Below are positions 44,904 to 52,470 of a stretch of DNA of 64,000 nucleotides, piece after piece. The DNA is taken from positions 328,296 through 392,295 of the forward strand of contig NZ_LYVJ01000002.1 of NCBI RefSeq assembly GCF_001676385.1. Reading direction: 5' to 3'. The translations under genes were made by a program, and so were the position numbers. Under the pieces are notes generated by a model. That model ran no database searches and was not told the origin of the DNA. It saw only the letters and a list, made by a program, of their open reading frames with translations. Each line of letters begins with the position of its first letter. The stretch's first letter is position 1. The stretch comes from Stenotrophomonas maltophilia (GTDB taxonomy: Bacteria > Pseudomonadota > Gammaproteobacteria > Xanthomonadales > Xanthomonadaceae).

Positions 44904-45629
44904 TCAGCGCGTAGCGAGCGTGCCCTGGCCGCTGCACTCACCGCCCAGCAGCCGCGAGTGCTTCAGCCAGTCCTGGTCAGGGTAATAGGCGAACACCATC
45001 GTGCCACCACGCAACGCGTCGATCAGCGGCCTGGCCACCGACAGGCGCACCGCGGGGCAGCCCAGGCTGCGGCCGAGCCGCCCCTGCAGTTGTGCGGTGG
45101 CCGGGTTCACGTACGGCGCGCCGTGGATGACGATCGCGCGTTCGCGCGCGCGGTCGTTGAAGCCCGGCTCCAGCCCGGCCAGGCGCAGCGAATAACCGTT
45201 GCCGCCCATGTAGGTCTCCTGCGCGGTGAACGCACCGAGGCTGGACATGTAACTGCCATCGCGGTTGGAGAAGTGCTCGGTGCGGTTCTCGCCGCTGTTG
45301 CGGCCATGCGCCACCCATTCCTCGAACAGCAGGCGCTGTTTGGCCAGGTCGAACACCCACAGCCGAGGCTCGGTCGATGGCCGCGAATAGTCGATCACGC
45401 TGAGGCGATCACCGTTGATGCCCAGCTCCGGCCGCTGCAGGGCGCAGCGCATGGCGTGCGCCGCCAGCTGCAGCACGTGGCGGTCGGCCCTGGGCGCGCT
45501 GCGCGACAGCGCGGCAGCCAGGTCATCGGCGCTGGTGGCGAGGGCGGGCGTCTGTGCCAGCGCCGGCGCGCTGGCAGAAATCGCCAGCAGACCGAAGGTG
45601 GCCAGCCGGCACAGGCGGGATGCAGTCAT
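44904..45629 (-). CDS. L,D-transpeptidase catalytic domain family protein
   Basis: A 241-residue secreted protein with a signal peptide (residues 1-25, ending APALAQ). The catalytic cysteine is Cys191 in SLGCPAVRLS and the preceding conserved His169 lies in VIHGAPYVN, which fits the YkuD_2-type murein L,D-transpeptidase family. It should form or alter 3-3 cross-links in peptidoglycan or attach proteins to it. The ATG at 45629 is preferred to an in-frame GTG two codons upstream. A second transpeptidase gene lies 16 bases upstream, so they form an operon. Confidence 0.83.
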   Translation of the reverse strand: MTASRLCRLATFGLLAISASAPALAQTPALATSADDLAAALSRSAPRADRHVLQLAAHAMRCALQRPELGINGDRLSVIDYSRPSTEPRLWVFDLAKQRLLFEEWVAHGRNSGENRTEHFSNRDGSYMSSLGAFTAQETYMGGNGYSLRLAGLEPGFNDRARERAIVIHGAPYVNPATAQLQGRLGRSLGCPAVRLSVARPLIDALRGGTMVFAYYPDQDWLKHSRLLGGECSGQGTLATR

Positions 45630-45645
45630 GGGCACAACGCAGGAC

Positions 45646-46740
45646 TCAGTTGTCCTTGAGGGTGGGCCCTGGCGGCTCGGATTCCAAGACCGGCTGCATC
45701 CCGGATTCAGCCGGGCTTGGGCGGACCGCCGGCAGCGAGGTCACCAGCAGGGTCGTGCCCGGCACCAGCACCCTGTACAGCTGGCGGGCAAAATCGGCCG
45801 GCAGCGCCATCGGCAGCGACGGCGTGGCCAGCAGGTCCGGCGTGGCCTGGGCCCGGTCCTGGCCCAGCAGCGGATAGGCCGTCCACTGGTGCAGCCGCTG
45901 GTTCACATCGAGCGGGCTGGGCGTATCGCTGTAGCCCTGCCCCATCACGAACAGGGTGGTGCCCTGGAACGCCGGCAGCGCGTCGGCCTTCAGCGGCGAT
46001 TCGCCGATCATCACGCCATCGCGCAGCACGTACAGGCGCTGGTCGTGCAGGCTGACCAGGATGCCGACCTGCCCGGCCGGGGCCGCCCCGTCGTTCCACC
46101 AGGCCTGCGCCGACGCGCCACCCGCTGTCTCCGGCAGGGCCTGGCCGCGCGCGTTTACCGGCGCCAGCACGGCGGGATAGGCCAGGGTCATCGGCGCGCT
46201 CTTGGCATCGGCCACGACCACGGTGTCGCCGCGCTGGGTTTCGCTGAACAGCTTCTGCGCGAAGGCCTGCGGCAGGCGCACGCAGCCATGCGAGGCCGGG
46301 TGCCCGGGCAGGCTGCCACCATGCAGGGCGATGCCGTCCCAGGTCAGGCGCTGCATGTACGGCATCGGCGCGCTGTTGTAGAGGTTGGAGCGGTGGTCCT
46401 TGTCCTTCTGCAGGATGGTGAACACGCCGGTCGGCGTCTCGTGGCCAGCCTTGCCCGAGCTGATCGTGGTCAGGCCGATGGCGATACCGTTGCGGTAGAC
46501 GTAGGCGCGCTGCTCATCGAGGCTGACCACCAGCACGATCGGGCCGGTCGGCGAGATTTCCGGATGCCACAGGTATTCGCCGGGCTTCAGGTCGGTCGGC
46601 CCCCGTACTTTTGCCGCTCCTGCTCCCGCCGCAGCAGCGGCCAGCCTGGCAGGATCCGGAGCCTCAGCGCGCGCCAGCAGCGGCAACGGCAGGGCCAGCG
46701 CAAGGGCGATGATCAGGGGCGTGCGGCGATGCGGAGCCAT
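45646..46740 (-). CDS. L,D-transpeptidase (ErfK/YbiS type) with a second degenerate domain
   Basis: A 364-residue periplasmic enzyme. A signal-like stretch (residues 9-25) is followed by a YkuD domain with His140 and the catalytic Cys153 in HPASHGCVRLPQAF. After it the sequence repeats: VGILVSLHDQRLYVLRDGVM (residues 225-244) matches IVLVVSLDEQRAYVYRNGIA (68-87), and LPADFARQLYRVLVPGTTLLV (313-333) matches LPQAFAQKLFSETQRGDTVVV (156-176). The second copy lacks the SHGC motif, so it is a degenerate duplicate that may bind peptidoglycan. The ATG at 46740 was preferred over a GTG eleven codons upstream. It begins an operon with the next transpeptidase. Confidence 0.85.
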   Translation of the reverse strand: MAPHRRTPLIIALALALPLPLLARAEAPDPARLAAAAAGAGAAKVRGPTDLKPGEYLWHPEISPTGPIVLVVSLDEQRAYVYRNGIAIGLTTISSGKAGHETPTGVFTILQKDKDHRSNLYNSAPMPYMQRLTWDGIALHGGSLPGHPASHGCVRLPQAFAQKLFSETQRGDTVVVADAKSAPMTLAYPAVLAPVNARGQALPETAGGASAQAWWNDGAAPAGQVGILVSLHDQRLYVLRDGVMIGESPLKADALPAFQGTTLFVMGQGYSDTPSPLDVNQRLHQWTAYPLLGQDRAQATPDLLATPSLPMALPADFARQLYRVLVPGTTLLVTSLPAVRPSPAESGMQPVLESEPPGPTLKDN

Positions 46741-47092
46741 CCAGCGGGTGTCCTGTCCTTGTGGAGCGGCCACCGTACACCATCAGCCCGTAGTGGCCGC
46801 GGCAAGATCCGGCGCCGGAAATGAAATTGCCCGGCGACACAACCCTGTGTCGTACCGGGCAATCGTTACGTCCTTGTCGGCCTGCTGCCGTCCCCTCGCT
46901 TCCTGCGCTGCGGGGACGGCCTCGCATCCTGCACGCGGCCGCGTATGTCCTGCTTGTATCTCAGCCCCTTCCACAGGTCTGTGATGCCACCCTCCTGGTG
47001 ATTGGTGCCGCGTCCTGCGGCAGTCGGTGGGCACGGCCATCCTGTCCGTGTCCGGTGAACCAGCTTCCTGCCGGTTCCGACGATTCCTGCTG
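46741..47092. other. Intergenic stretch between L,D-transpeptidase and comEA genes
   Basis: I see no convincing gene in these 352 bases. They hold a strong hairpin (46826-46863) and otherwise unremarkable sequence. The comEA transcript, if it runs to the hairpin, would carry a 3' tail of about 230 bases. Confidence 0.55.
46826..46863 (-). terminator. Long hairpin, likely terminator on the minus strand
   Basis: ATTGCCCGGCGACACA (46826-46841) pairs with TGTGTCGTACCGGGCAAT (46846-46863) with a two-base bulge and a four-base loop. Read on the minus strand it is followed by TTCATTTCC, a weak T-tract. It can end transcription of the comEA-like gene. Confidence 0.6.
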
Positions 47093-47419
47093 TCAGCGCC
47101 TGGGTACGGTCCGCACCGGTACCGATCCGGGTACCGGATCCGCCGGCAACAACCTGTTGCCCACGGTGATCCGCTGCCGATTCCGTTCGACGATCGCTTT
47201 CCCTATCCCCTTCACCTGCGTCAGATCCTCGACGCTGTGAAACGGGCCGTGTCTGCGCCGGTGCTCGACGATCGCCTCGGCCTTGGCGGCTCCGACCATC
47301 GTCAATCCCTGCTGCAGCGCCTGGGCATCGGCGCGGTTGATGTCGATCGGTTCGGCGGCATGCGCCCCGGCGATCCCCATGACCAGCACCAGTGCCCTCA
47401 ACACGACACTCCAAGGCAC
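47093..47419 (-). CDS. ComEA-like helix-hairpin-helix DNA-binding protein
   Basis: A 108-residue exported protein: a signal peptide (PWSVVLRALVLVMGIAGAHA) followed by two helix-hairpin-helix motifs, TMVGAAKAEAIVEHRRRHG and VKGIGKAIVERNRQRI. The start IDINRADAQALQQGL is typical of ComEA, which binds DNA in the periplasm during natural transformation. I used GTG 47419 because AAGGAG lies nine bases upstream. Longer in-frame starts would hide the signal peptide. It is on its own, with no other competence genes near. Confidence 0.82.
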   Translation of the reverse strand: MPWSVVLRALVLVMGIAGAHAAEPIDINRADAQALQQGLTMVGAAKAEAIVEHRRRHGPFHSVEDLTQVKGIGKAIVERNRQRITVGNRLLPADPVPGSVPVRTVPRR

Positions 47420-47618
47420 GACGTGTATCTCCTTGTGATTCTGGCCGCCCCGACCGGCAATCCCGTCGGCAGGAACAGTGTCCGTCACCACATGTGCACA
47501 GCCTATCGGTTTCCCGGATTTCCGTAAGCCAGCCAAATACCCGACGTGATGTAGGAAAAACCCTACCCGCGGCACAGGCGTAGAATGCGCGGATCAGCCC
47601 ATGCAACCGGAGTTTCAG

Positions 47619-49112
47619 ATGGACAGCGCCAAGCTCGGCCAATTCGTCAATGACAAGTGGGACAGCGAAATCGTCCCGCAGTTGGTCGACTACATCCGCA
47701 TTCCCAACAAGTCGCCGATGTTCGACGCCAATTGGGTGCAGAACGGCTACATGGAACAGGCGGTCACCCTGATGGAGAACTGGGCCAAGGCCCAGCAGCT
47801 GCCCGGCCTGAAGGTTGAAGTGGTGCGCCTGGAAGGCCGTACCCCGCTGATCTTCCTGGAAATTCCTGCCTCCGGCGCCGAGACCGGCGACGACACCGTC
47901 CTGCTTTACGGTCACCTGGACAAGCAGCCGGAAATGACCGGCTGGGACGACGACCTCGGCCCGTGGACGCCGGTCCTGCGCGGCGACAAGCTGTATGGCC
48001 GCGGCGGTGCGGACGACGGTTACGCCATCTTCGGTTCGCTGGCCGCCGTGCTGGCGCTGCAGGCCCAGGGCCTGCCGCACGCGCGCTGCGTGGTGCTGAT
48101 CGAAGCCTGTGAAGAGTCGGGCAGCTACGACCTGCCGGCCTACGTCGACCACCTGGCCGAGCGCATCGGCAAGCCGTCGCTGGTGGTCTGCCTGGATTCG
48201 GGCTGCGCCAACTACGACCAGCTGTGGTGCACCACTTCGCTGCGCGGCCTGACCGGCGGCAACTTCACCGTGAAGGTGCTCAACGAAGGCGTGCACTCCG
48301 GTGATGCCTCCGGCGTGGTGCCGTCCAGCTTCCGCCTGCTGCGCCAGCTGCTGTCGCGCATCGAGGACCAGGACACCGGCCGCATCCTGATCGACGGCAT
48401 GAACGTGGAGATCCCGGCCGAACGCCTGGAACAGGCCAGGCGCGCTGCTGAAGTGGTCGATACCGAGATCTTCGAGAAATTCCCGATGGTCGACGGACTG
48501 CGCCCGATGAACGAGGACCTGACCGAGCTGGTGCTCAACCGCACCTGGCGTCCGGCGCTGTCGGTCACCGGCATCGGCGGCATGCCGCCGCTGGAATCGG
48601 CCGGCAACGTGCTGCGCCCGCAGACCTCGGTGAAGTTGTCGCTGCGCCTGCCGCCGACCGCCGACGGCAAGACCTGCGGCGAGTTGCTGAAGGAGGCCCT
48701 GTTGCGTGATCCGCCGAACGGCGCGCAGGTCACCCTGGACCTTGAAAAGGCCTCCACCGGCTGGAACGCACCGGCCATGGCGCCGTGGCTGACCAAGGCC
48801 ATCGACGATGCCAGCCAGGCCTTCTTCGGCAAGCCGGCGATGTACATGGGCGAAGGTGGCTCGATCCCGTTCATGGGCATGCTGGGCGAGAAGTTCCCGG
48901 GCGCGCAGTTCATGATCACCGGCGTGCTCGGCCCGCACTCCAACGCGCATGGCCCGAACGAGTTCCTGCACATCCCGATGGGCAAGAAGGTCACCGCCTG
49001 CGTGTCCAAGGTGATCAGCGAACACTACGCGGCCAGCCTGCGCGGCGAGACCAGCGGTTCGCCGGTGGCGGCCGACAGCGGCACCCGCCACGGCGACCAC
49101 GGCTGCTGCTGA
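47619..49112 (+). CDS. M20 family metallopeptidase
   Basis: A 497-residue zinc peptidase of the M20 family. The metal-binding motifs are YGHLDKQPE, RGGADDGYAIFG, EACEESGS and CLDSGC, with a last histidine in HSNAHGPNEF. Its length and its insertion domain (the HSGDASGVVPSSFRLL segment) are typical of the carnosinase/CNDP-like branch. No signal peptide is visible. The ATG at 47619 follows CGGAG, better than the ATG 18 bases before. The protein ends in GTRHGDHGCC, a Cys/His-rich tail that could bind an extra metal. It probably cleaves dipeptides or N-acylated amino acids. Confidence 0.85.
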   Translation: MDSAKLGQFVNDKWDSEIVPQLVDYIRIPNKSPMFDANWVQNGYMEQAVTLMENWAKAQQLPGLKVEVVRLEGRTPLIFLEIPASGAETGDDTVLLYGHLDKQPEMTGWDDDLGPWTPVLRGDKLYGRGGADDGYAIFGSLAAVLALQAQGLPHARCVVLIEACEESGSYDLPAYVDHLAERIGKPSLVVCLDSGCANYDQLWCTTSLRGLTGGNFTVKVLNEGVHSGDASGVVPSSFRLLRQLLSRIEDQDTGRILIDGMNVEIPAERLEQARRAAEVVDTEIFEKFPMVDGLRPMNEDLTELVLNRTWRPALSVTGIGGMPPLESAGNVLRPQTSVKLSLRLPPTADGKTCGELLKEALLRDPPNGAQVTLDLEKASTGWNAPAMAPWLTKAIDDASQAFFGKPAMYMGEGGSIPFMGMLGEKFPGAQFMITGVLGPHSNAHGPNEFLHIPMGKKVTACVSKVISEHYAASLRGETSGSPVAADSGTRHGDHGCC

Positions 49113-49180
49113 CCAGCACCCGTGACGGACGCAGCCCGGCCTTGCTAGGCTGCGTCCACACCCAAGCGGAATCGGCGCGC

Positions 49181-49450
49181 ATGAATGGTCTGTTCGGCAG
49201 CACCAGCTGGCTGTATATCCTGCTGGTCGGCTTCGTTGTCGGCCTGCTCGGGCGCTTCTTCATGCCCGGCAACAACCGCATGGGCTGCCTGCTGACCATC
49301 GTGCTGGGCATCGTCGGTGCCCTGCTGGCCGGCTGGTTCGGCCAGTACATGGGCTGGTACGCCCCCGGTGAGCCGGCCGGCTTCCTCGGTGCCGTGGTGG
49401 GTGCAGTGGCCGTGCTGGCCCTTCTGCGCCTGTTCAGTGGCCGTCGCTGA
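49181..49450 (+). CDS. GlsB/YeaQ/YmgE family membrane protein
   Basis: An 89-residue protein with three transmembrane helices (residues 10-25, 35-52 and 65-83), rich in glycine: LLVGFVVGLLGRFFMPGNN, VLGIVGALLAGWFGQYM and FLGAVVGAVAVLALLRLF. It belongs to the transglycosylase-associated (YeaQ/YmgE) family of small stress-induced inner-membrane proteins. The true function is unknown. It lies between the peptidase gene and the amgK-murU pair; the 61-base gap to amgK could allow a separate start. Confidence 0.83.
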   Translation: MNGLFGSTSWLYILLVGFVVGLLGRFFMPGNNRMGCLLTIVLGIVGALLAGWFGQYMGWYAPGEPAGFLGAVVGAVAVLALLRLFSGRR

Positions 49451-49511
49451 CCCGGTTCCTTTTCTTCCCCGTTCCCGACGCAGGGCGCATGGTGCGCCCG
49501 GACAGGCCTGC

Positions 49512-50537
49512 ATGACCGAACCCGCCTCCGATCCCCAGCGCAGCGCGCAGCGCCTGCAGTGGGCCCGTATCCAGCTTGAGGATGCCAACGCCATAGTCGA
49601 GCGCGCCTCGGTCGATGCCGGCATGCGCAGCTACTGGCGTACCACCAGCGCCCGCGGCAGCCACATCGTGATGGACGCCCCGCCGGGGCTGGAAGATCCG
49701 CGGCCGTGGCTGCGCATGCGCGGGCTGCTGCACGACAATGGCCTGCGCGTGCCCGCGCTGCTGGCACAGGACCTGGAGGCCGGCTTCCTGCTGCTGGAAG
49801 ATCTCGGCGGCCCGACCCTGGCCAAAATCCTCGACGAGCGCAACGCCGATGAATGGTTCGGCCGCTCGATCGAACAGCTGCTGCGGCTGCAGGCGATCCC
49901 GGTGCCGGCCGACTTCGGCCAGTTCGGCGAAGCGCTGCTGCAGCGCGATGCCGGCCTGTTCGACGAGTGGTTCCTGCAGCGCCACCTGAACCTGCAGCTG
50001 GACTGCGGTGAGATCGAAGGCCTGCAACTGGTGCACCGCCGCCTGATGGACAACGCGCTCGGCCAGGCCCAGCTGATGACCCATCGGGACTACATGCCGC
50101 GCAACCTGATGCCGGTTGACGACGGCCCGGCCGTGCTGGATTTCCAGGATCTCGTGCGCGGCCCGGTCGCCTACGACGCGGTGAGCCTGTTCAAGGACGC
50201 CTTCCTGAGCTGGCCGCTGCAGCGGGTGGACGCGTGGCTGGCGCAGTACCACCAGCGCGCACATGACGCCGGGCTGCCGGTGCCCGACCGCGCCACCTTC
50301 CTGCGTGATGCCGACTGGATGGGCATCCAGCGCCACGTCAAGATCCTTGGCCTGTTCTGCCGCCTGCGTTACCGCGACAACAAGGGCCACTACCTGGACG
50401 ACGCTCCGCGCTTCATCGGCTATCTGGACGAAGTGCTGCCCCGCTACCGTGAACTGGCGCCGCTGCAGCGGCTGCTGGAAGAGCGCATCAAGCCGGCACT
50501 GGCCGAGCTGGCCGCACCGATGCGCGTGACGCGATGA
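49512..50537 (+). CDS. amgK: N-acetylmuramate/N-acetylglucosamine kinase AmgK
   Basis: A 341-residue sugar kinase of the aminoglycoside phosphotransferase fold. The active site has HRDYMPRNLM (residues 191-200) and VLDFQD (208-213). AmgK phosphorylates C1 of N-acetylmuramate and N-acetylglucosamine released from the wall; MurU then makes UDP-MurNAc, skipping MurA and the fosfomycin-sensitive step. The gene overlaps murU by four bases (ATGA), the expected operon order. It has a cytoplasmic character and no signal peptide. Confidence 0.92.
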   Translation: MTEPASDPQRSAQRLQWARIQLEDANAIVERASVDAGMRSYWRTTSARGSHIVMDAPPGLEDPRPWLRMRGLLHDNGLRVPALLAQDLEAGFLLLEDLGGPTLAKILDERNADEWFGRSIEQLLRLQAIPVPADFGQFGEALLQRDAGLFDEWFLQRHLNLQLDCGEIEGLQLVHRRLMDNALGQAQLMTHRDYMPRNLMPVDDGPAVLDFQDLVRGPVAYDAVSLFKDAFLSWPLQRVDAWLAQYHQRAHDAGLPVPDRATFLRDADWMGIQRHVKILGLFCRLRYRDNKGHYLDDAPRFIGYLDEVLPRYRELAPLQRLLEERIKPALAELAAPMRVTR

Positions 50538-51244
50538 AGGCGCTGGTCTTTGCCGCCGGTCTCGGCGAGCGCATGCGCCCGCTGACCCTGCATACGCCCA
50601 AGCCGTTGCTGGTGGTGGCCGGCAAGCCGCTGATCGCCTGGCACCTGGAACGCCTCGCGGCGCTGGGAGTGCGCGACGTGGTAGTCAACACCGCCTGGTT
50701 GGCCGAGCAGTTCCCGGCAACGCTGGGCGATGGCAGCCAATGGGGCCTGCGCCTGCATTTCATGCATGAAGGCCAGACGCCACTGGAAACCGGCGGCGGC
50801 ATCCTCAATGCACTCCCGGTGCTGGGCGACGCCCCGTTCCTGGTGGTGAACGGCGACATCTGGACCGATTTCGATTTCGCCACGCTACCGCGCGAGCCGC
50901 AGGGCCAGGCCCACCTGGTGCTGGTCGACAATCCGGCGCAGCACCCGGACGGAGACTACCGGCTGGACGCGCAGGGCCGGCTGCACCATGACCGCCAGGG
51001 GCCCTGCCTGACCTATGCCGGCATCGGGGTCTACCGCCCCTCGATCGTGGCCAACTGGCGCGCGGTGATCGGTGATGCGCCGGGCAGCGAGTGGGTCCCG
51101 CCGAGGTTCTCGGTGGTGCCGCTGCAGAAGCACTTCATGGCGCAGGGGCTGATCACAGGACAGCATCATCGCGGGCGCTGGACCGACGTCGGGACTGTGG
51201 ATCGCCTGCGCGCACTGGATGCGGAGTTGGCGGCGAACGGCTGA
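50534..51244 (+). CDS. murU: N-acetylmuramate-1-phosphate uridylyltransferase MurU
   Basis: A 236-residue nucleotidyltransferase. The opening MKALVFAAGLGERMRPLT is the sugar-nucleotidyltransferase loop, followed by LVVNGDIWTDFDF for metal and sugar binding and a late RWTDVGTVDRLRAL. It turns MurNAc-1-phosphate into UDP-MurNAc, closing the peptidoglycan recycling route. Coupled to amgK by overlapping codons. The gene is followed by a 519-base non-coding island of palindromic elements. Confidence 0.92.
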   Translation: MKALVFAAGLGERMRPLTLHTPKPLLVVAGKPLIAWHLERLAALGVRDVVVNTAWLAEQFPATLGDGSQWGLRLHFMHEGQTPLETGGGILNALPVLGDAPFLVVNGDIWTDFDFATLPREPQGQAHLVLVDNPAQHPDGDYRLDAQGRLHHDRQGPCLTYAGIGVYRPSIVANWRAVIGDAPGSEWVPPRFSVVPLQKHFMAQGLITGQHHRGRWTDVGTVDRLRALDAELAANG

Positions 51245-51285
51245 GCCCCTCGTGGCTGGATGTTTTGAGAGCAGAAGCCTTGCTT

Positions 51286-51389
51286 GGCCGGGCGGGGTGG
51301 ATTCGCGGGGGACGCCGTGAACCCGTCCCTGGGGGCTTGGCCGCGGCATCCATGCCGCGGACACCCCCGCGAACCCACCCCGCCCGGCC
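51286..51389. repeat. 104-bp palindromic element, copy A
   Basis: The 26-base arms (51286-51311 and 51364-51389) pair with a single mismatch; each contains a GGCGGGGTGG run and ends in GCGGGGG on the inner side. The 52-base spacer holds its own hairpin, CCGCGGCATCCATGCCGCGG (51341-51360). The size and plan are identical to copy B. Confidence 0.8.
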
Positions 51390-51464
51390 TCTGACAGTTT
51401 CCGTGCGCGTCCTGCCACGGAAGAAAGAAGAGCAAAAGCGGGTCGCTTCGCTGCGCTTGCTCCG

Positions 51465-51485
51465 GTGACGACCAACGGTCGTCAC
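51465..51485. repeat. Short hairpin GTGACGACCaacGGTCGTCAC
   Basis: A 9-bp perfect stem with a three-base loop between the two 104-bp elements. It resembles the GTAG-type stems at 14157. The right arm is the start of the 15-base direct repeat at 51477 and 51515. Confidence 0.65.
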
Positions 51486-51575
51486 CCACCATAAGCAAGA
51501 CACGTGTCGACCAAGGTCGTCACCCACCAACAGCAGTGCAGTACGCAGTCCGGGCAGATCGCGGGAACCTGTCGA

Positions 51576-51679
51576 AGGCGGGGTGGCTCAGGTTGCGGGG
51601 GCGTGAGCGCCATGGATGGCGCGATCGAGGCTACATGGACGTACTTGCGCCGTCCCCCGCAACCTGAGCCACCCCGCCT
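51576..51679. repeat. 104-bp palindromic element, copy B
   Basis: The 26-base arms (51576-51601 and 51654-51679) are perfectly complementary; the outer part reads AGGCGGGGTGGCTCAGG. The 52-base spacer has an inner hairpin GCGCCATGGATGGCGC (51607-51622). Compared in the reverse orientation, its spacer aligns with copy A at ACG, ACGTCC-like and CATCCATG sites, so the two are related and inverted. Confidence 0.8.
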
Positions 51680-51762
51680 CCCCTCAGGAAGCCCGCCTTT
51701 GACGTTGACGTTGCTTCGGCTTCGGCGGGTGCAGGGCGCAGCCCTGCAAACAACCCCCACCC

Positions 51763-52470
51763 TCAGTAACGAGGCCGGCCTTCTTCCAGCACCTGGCGCA
51801 GGAACGGCACGGTGATCCGCCGCTTCGCCGCCAGCGACTCGCGGTCCAGCCAGTCCAGCAGCGTGATCAGTCCACCCAGCTCGCGCCCGGTGTGCGACAG
51901 CAGCCACTCGATGGCCGCCTCGTCGATCGCCAGGCCGCGGCGCAGCGCGCGTTCGCGCAGCACCGCCGCGCGGCCTTCCTCATCCAATGGCTGCAACCGC
52001 ACGCGCACGCACTGGCCCAGCCGCGAGCGCAGGTCCGGCAGCACCAGCCCCAGTTCGCCCGGTGCTTTCTGCGCGGTATACAGCACGGTCACGCGTGCAG
52101 CGCGGGCGCGGTTGTGGAAATCGAACAGCGCCACTTCATCCTCACGGTGGCCGGCCACCGCGTCCAGGCCATCCAGCGCCACCAGTTCCCGTGCCTCCAG
52201 TCCGTCCAGTGCCGCACGCACGCGGCCGGCGGCGCTGGCGAGCGGGACGTAGGTTGGCAGGCGCCCGGCCTGCTCGGCGCTGGAGCACATCGCCAGCGCC
52301 TGATGCGTCTTGCCCGTGCCCGCCGCGCCTTCCAGGTAGACCCAATCGTGGCTGGCACCCACTGCGATCGCATGCAGCTGCGCCAGTGCGCCATCCGGCG
52401 CACCGATGAAGGTCTCCAGGCGCTGGTCCCGCGGGTAATGCAGGGCCAGCGGAAGTTGCGGCACACCCAT
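51763..52470 (-). CDS. hda: DnaA regulatory inactivator Hda
   Basis: A 235-residue AAA+ protein related to DnaA domain III. The Walker A motif is GAAGTGKT at residues 48-55, and the start QLPLALHYPRDQRLETFIGA is the Hda form, with QLPL serving as a sliding-clamp binding sequence. Hda promotes ATP hydrolysis by DnaA and so limits re-initiation of replication. The ATG at 52470 overlaps the stop of the upstream membrane transporter gene by one base, so the genes are transcribed together. Confidence 0.9.
   Translation of the reverse strand: MGVPQLPLALHYPRDQRLETFIGAPDGALAQLHAIAVGASHDWVYLEGAAGTGKTHQALAMCSSAEQAGRLPTYVPLASAAGRVRAALDGLEARELVALDGLDAVAGHREDEVALFDFHNRARAARVTVLYTAQKAPGELGLVLPDLRSRLGQCVRVRLQPLDEEGRAAVLRERALRRGLAIDEAAIEWLLSHTGRELGGLITLLDWLDRESLAAKRRITVPFLRQVLEEGRPRY

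Larger units (their letters stand above)
51245..51762. other. Non-coding island of palindromic elements
   Basis: This gap between convergent murU and hda has no credible gene. It holds two 104-base palindromic elements (51286-51389 and 51576-51679), one short hairpin and a direct repeat. GGTCGTCACCCACCA appears twice (51477-51491 and 51515-51529). The T-poor, G/C-rich pattern suggests structured, possibly transcribed DNA. Confidence 0.7.

Noticed and set aside
46783..47040. An 85-codon minus-strand frame between the transpeptidase and comEA genes
   Set aside because: The predicted protein is low-complexity, lacks a ribosome site and runs through the strong hairpin at 46826.
46866..49100. A 744-codon minus-strand frame over the M20 peptidase and comEA region
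   Set aside because: It runs opposite a typical peptidase gene, and its protein is low-complexity and Arg/Gly/His-rich.
51245..51762. Possible small genes in the island between murU and hda
   Set aside because: All frames run through the 104-bp palindromes and give proline/arginine-rich products without a ribosome site.
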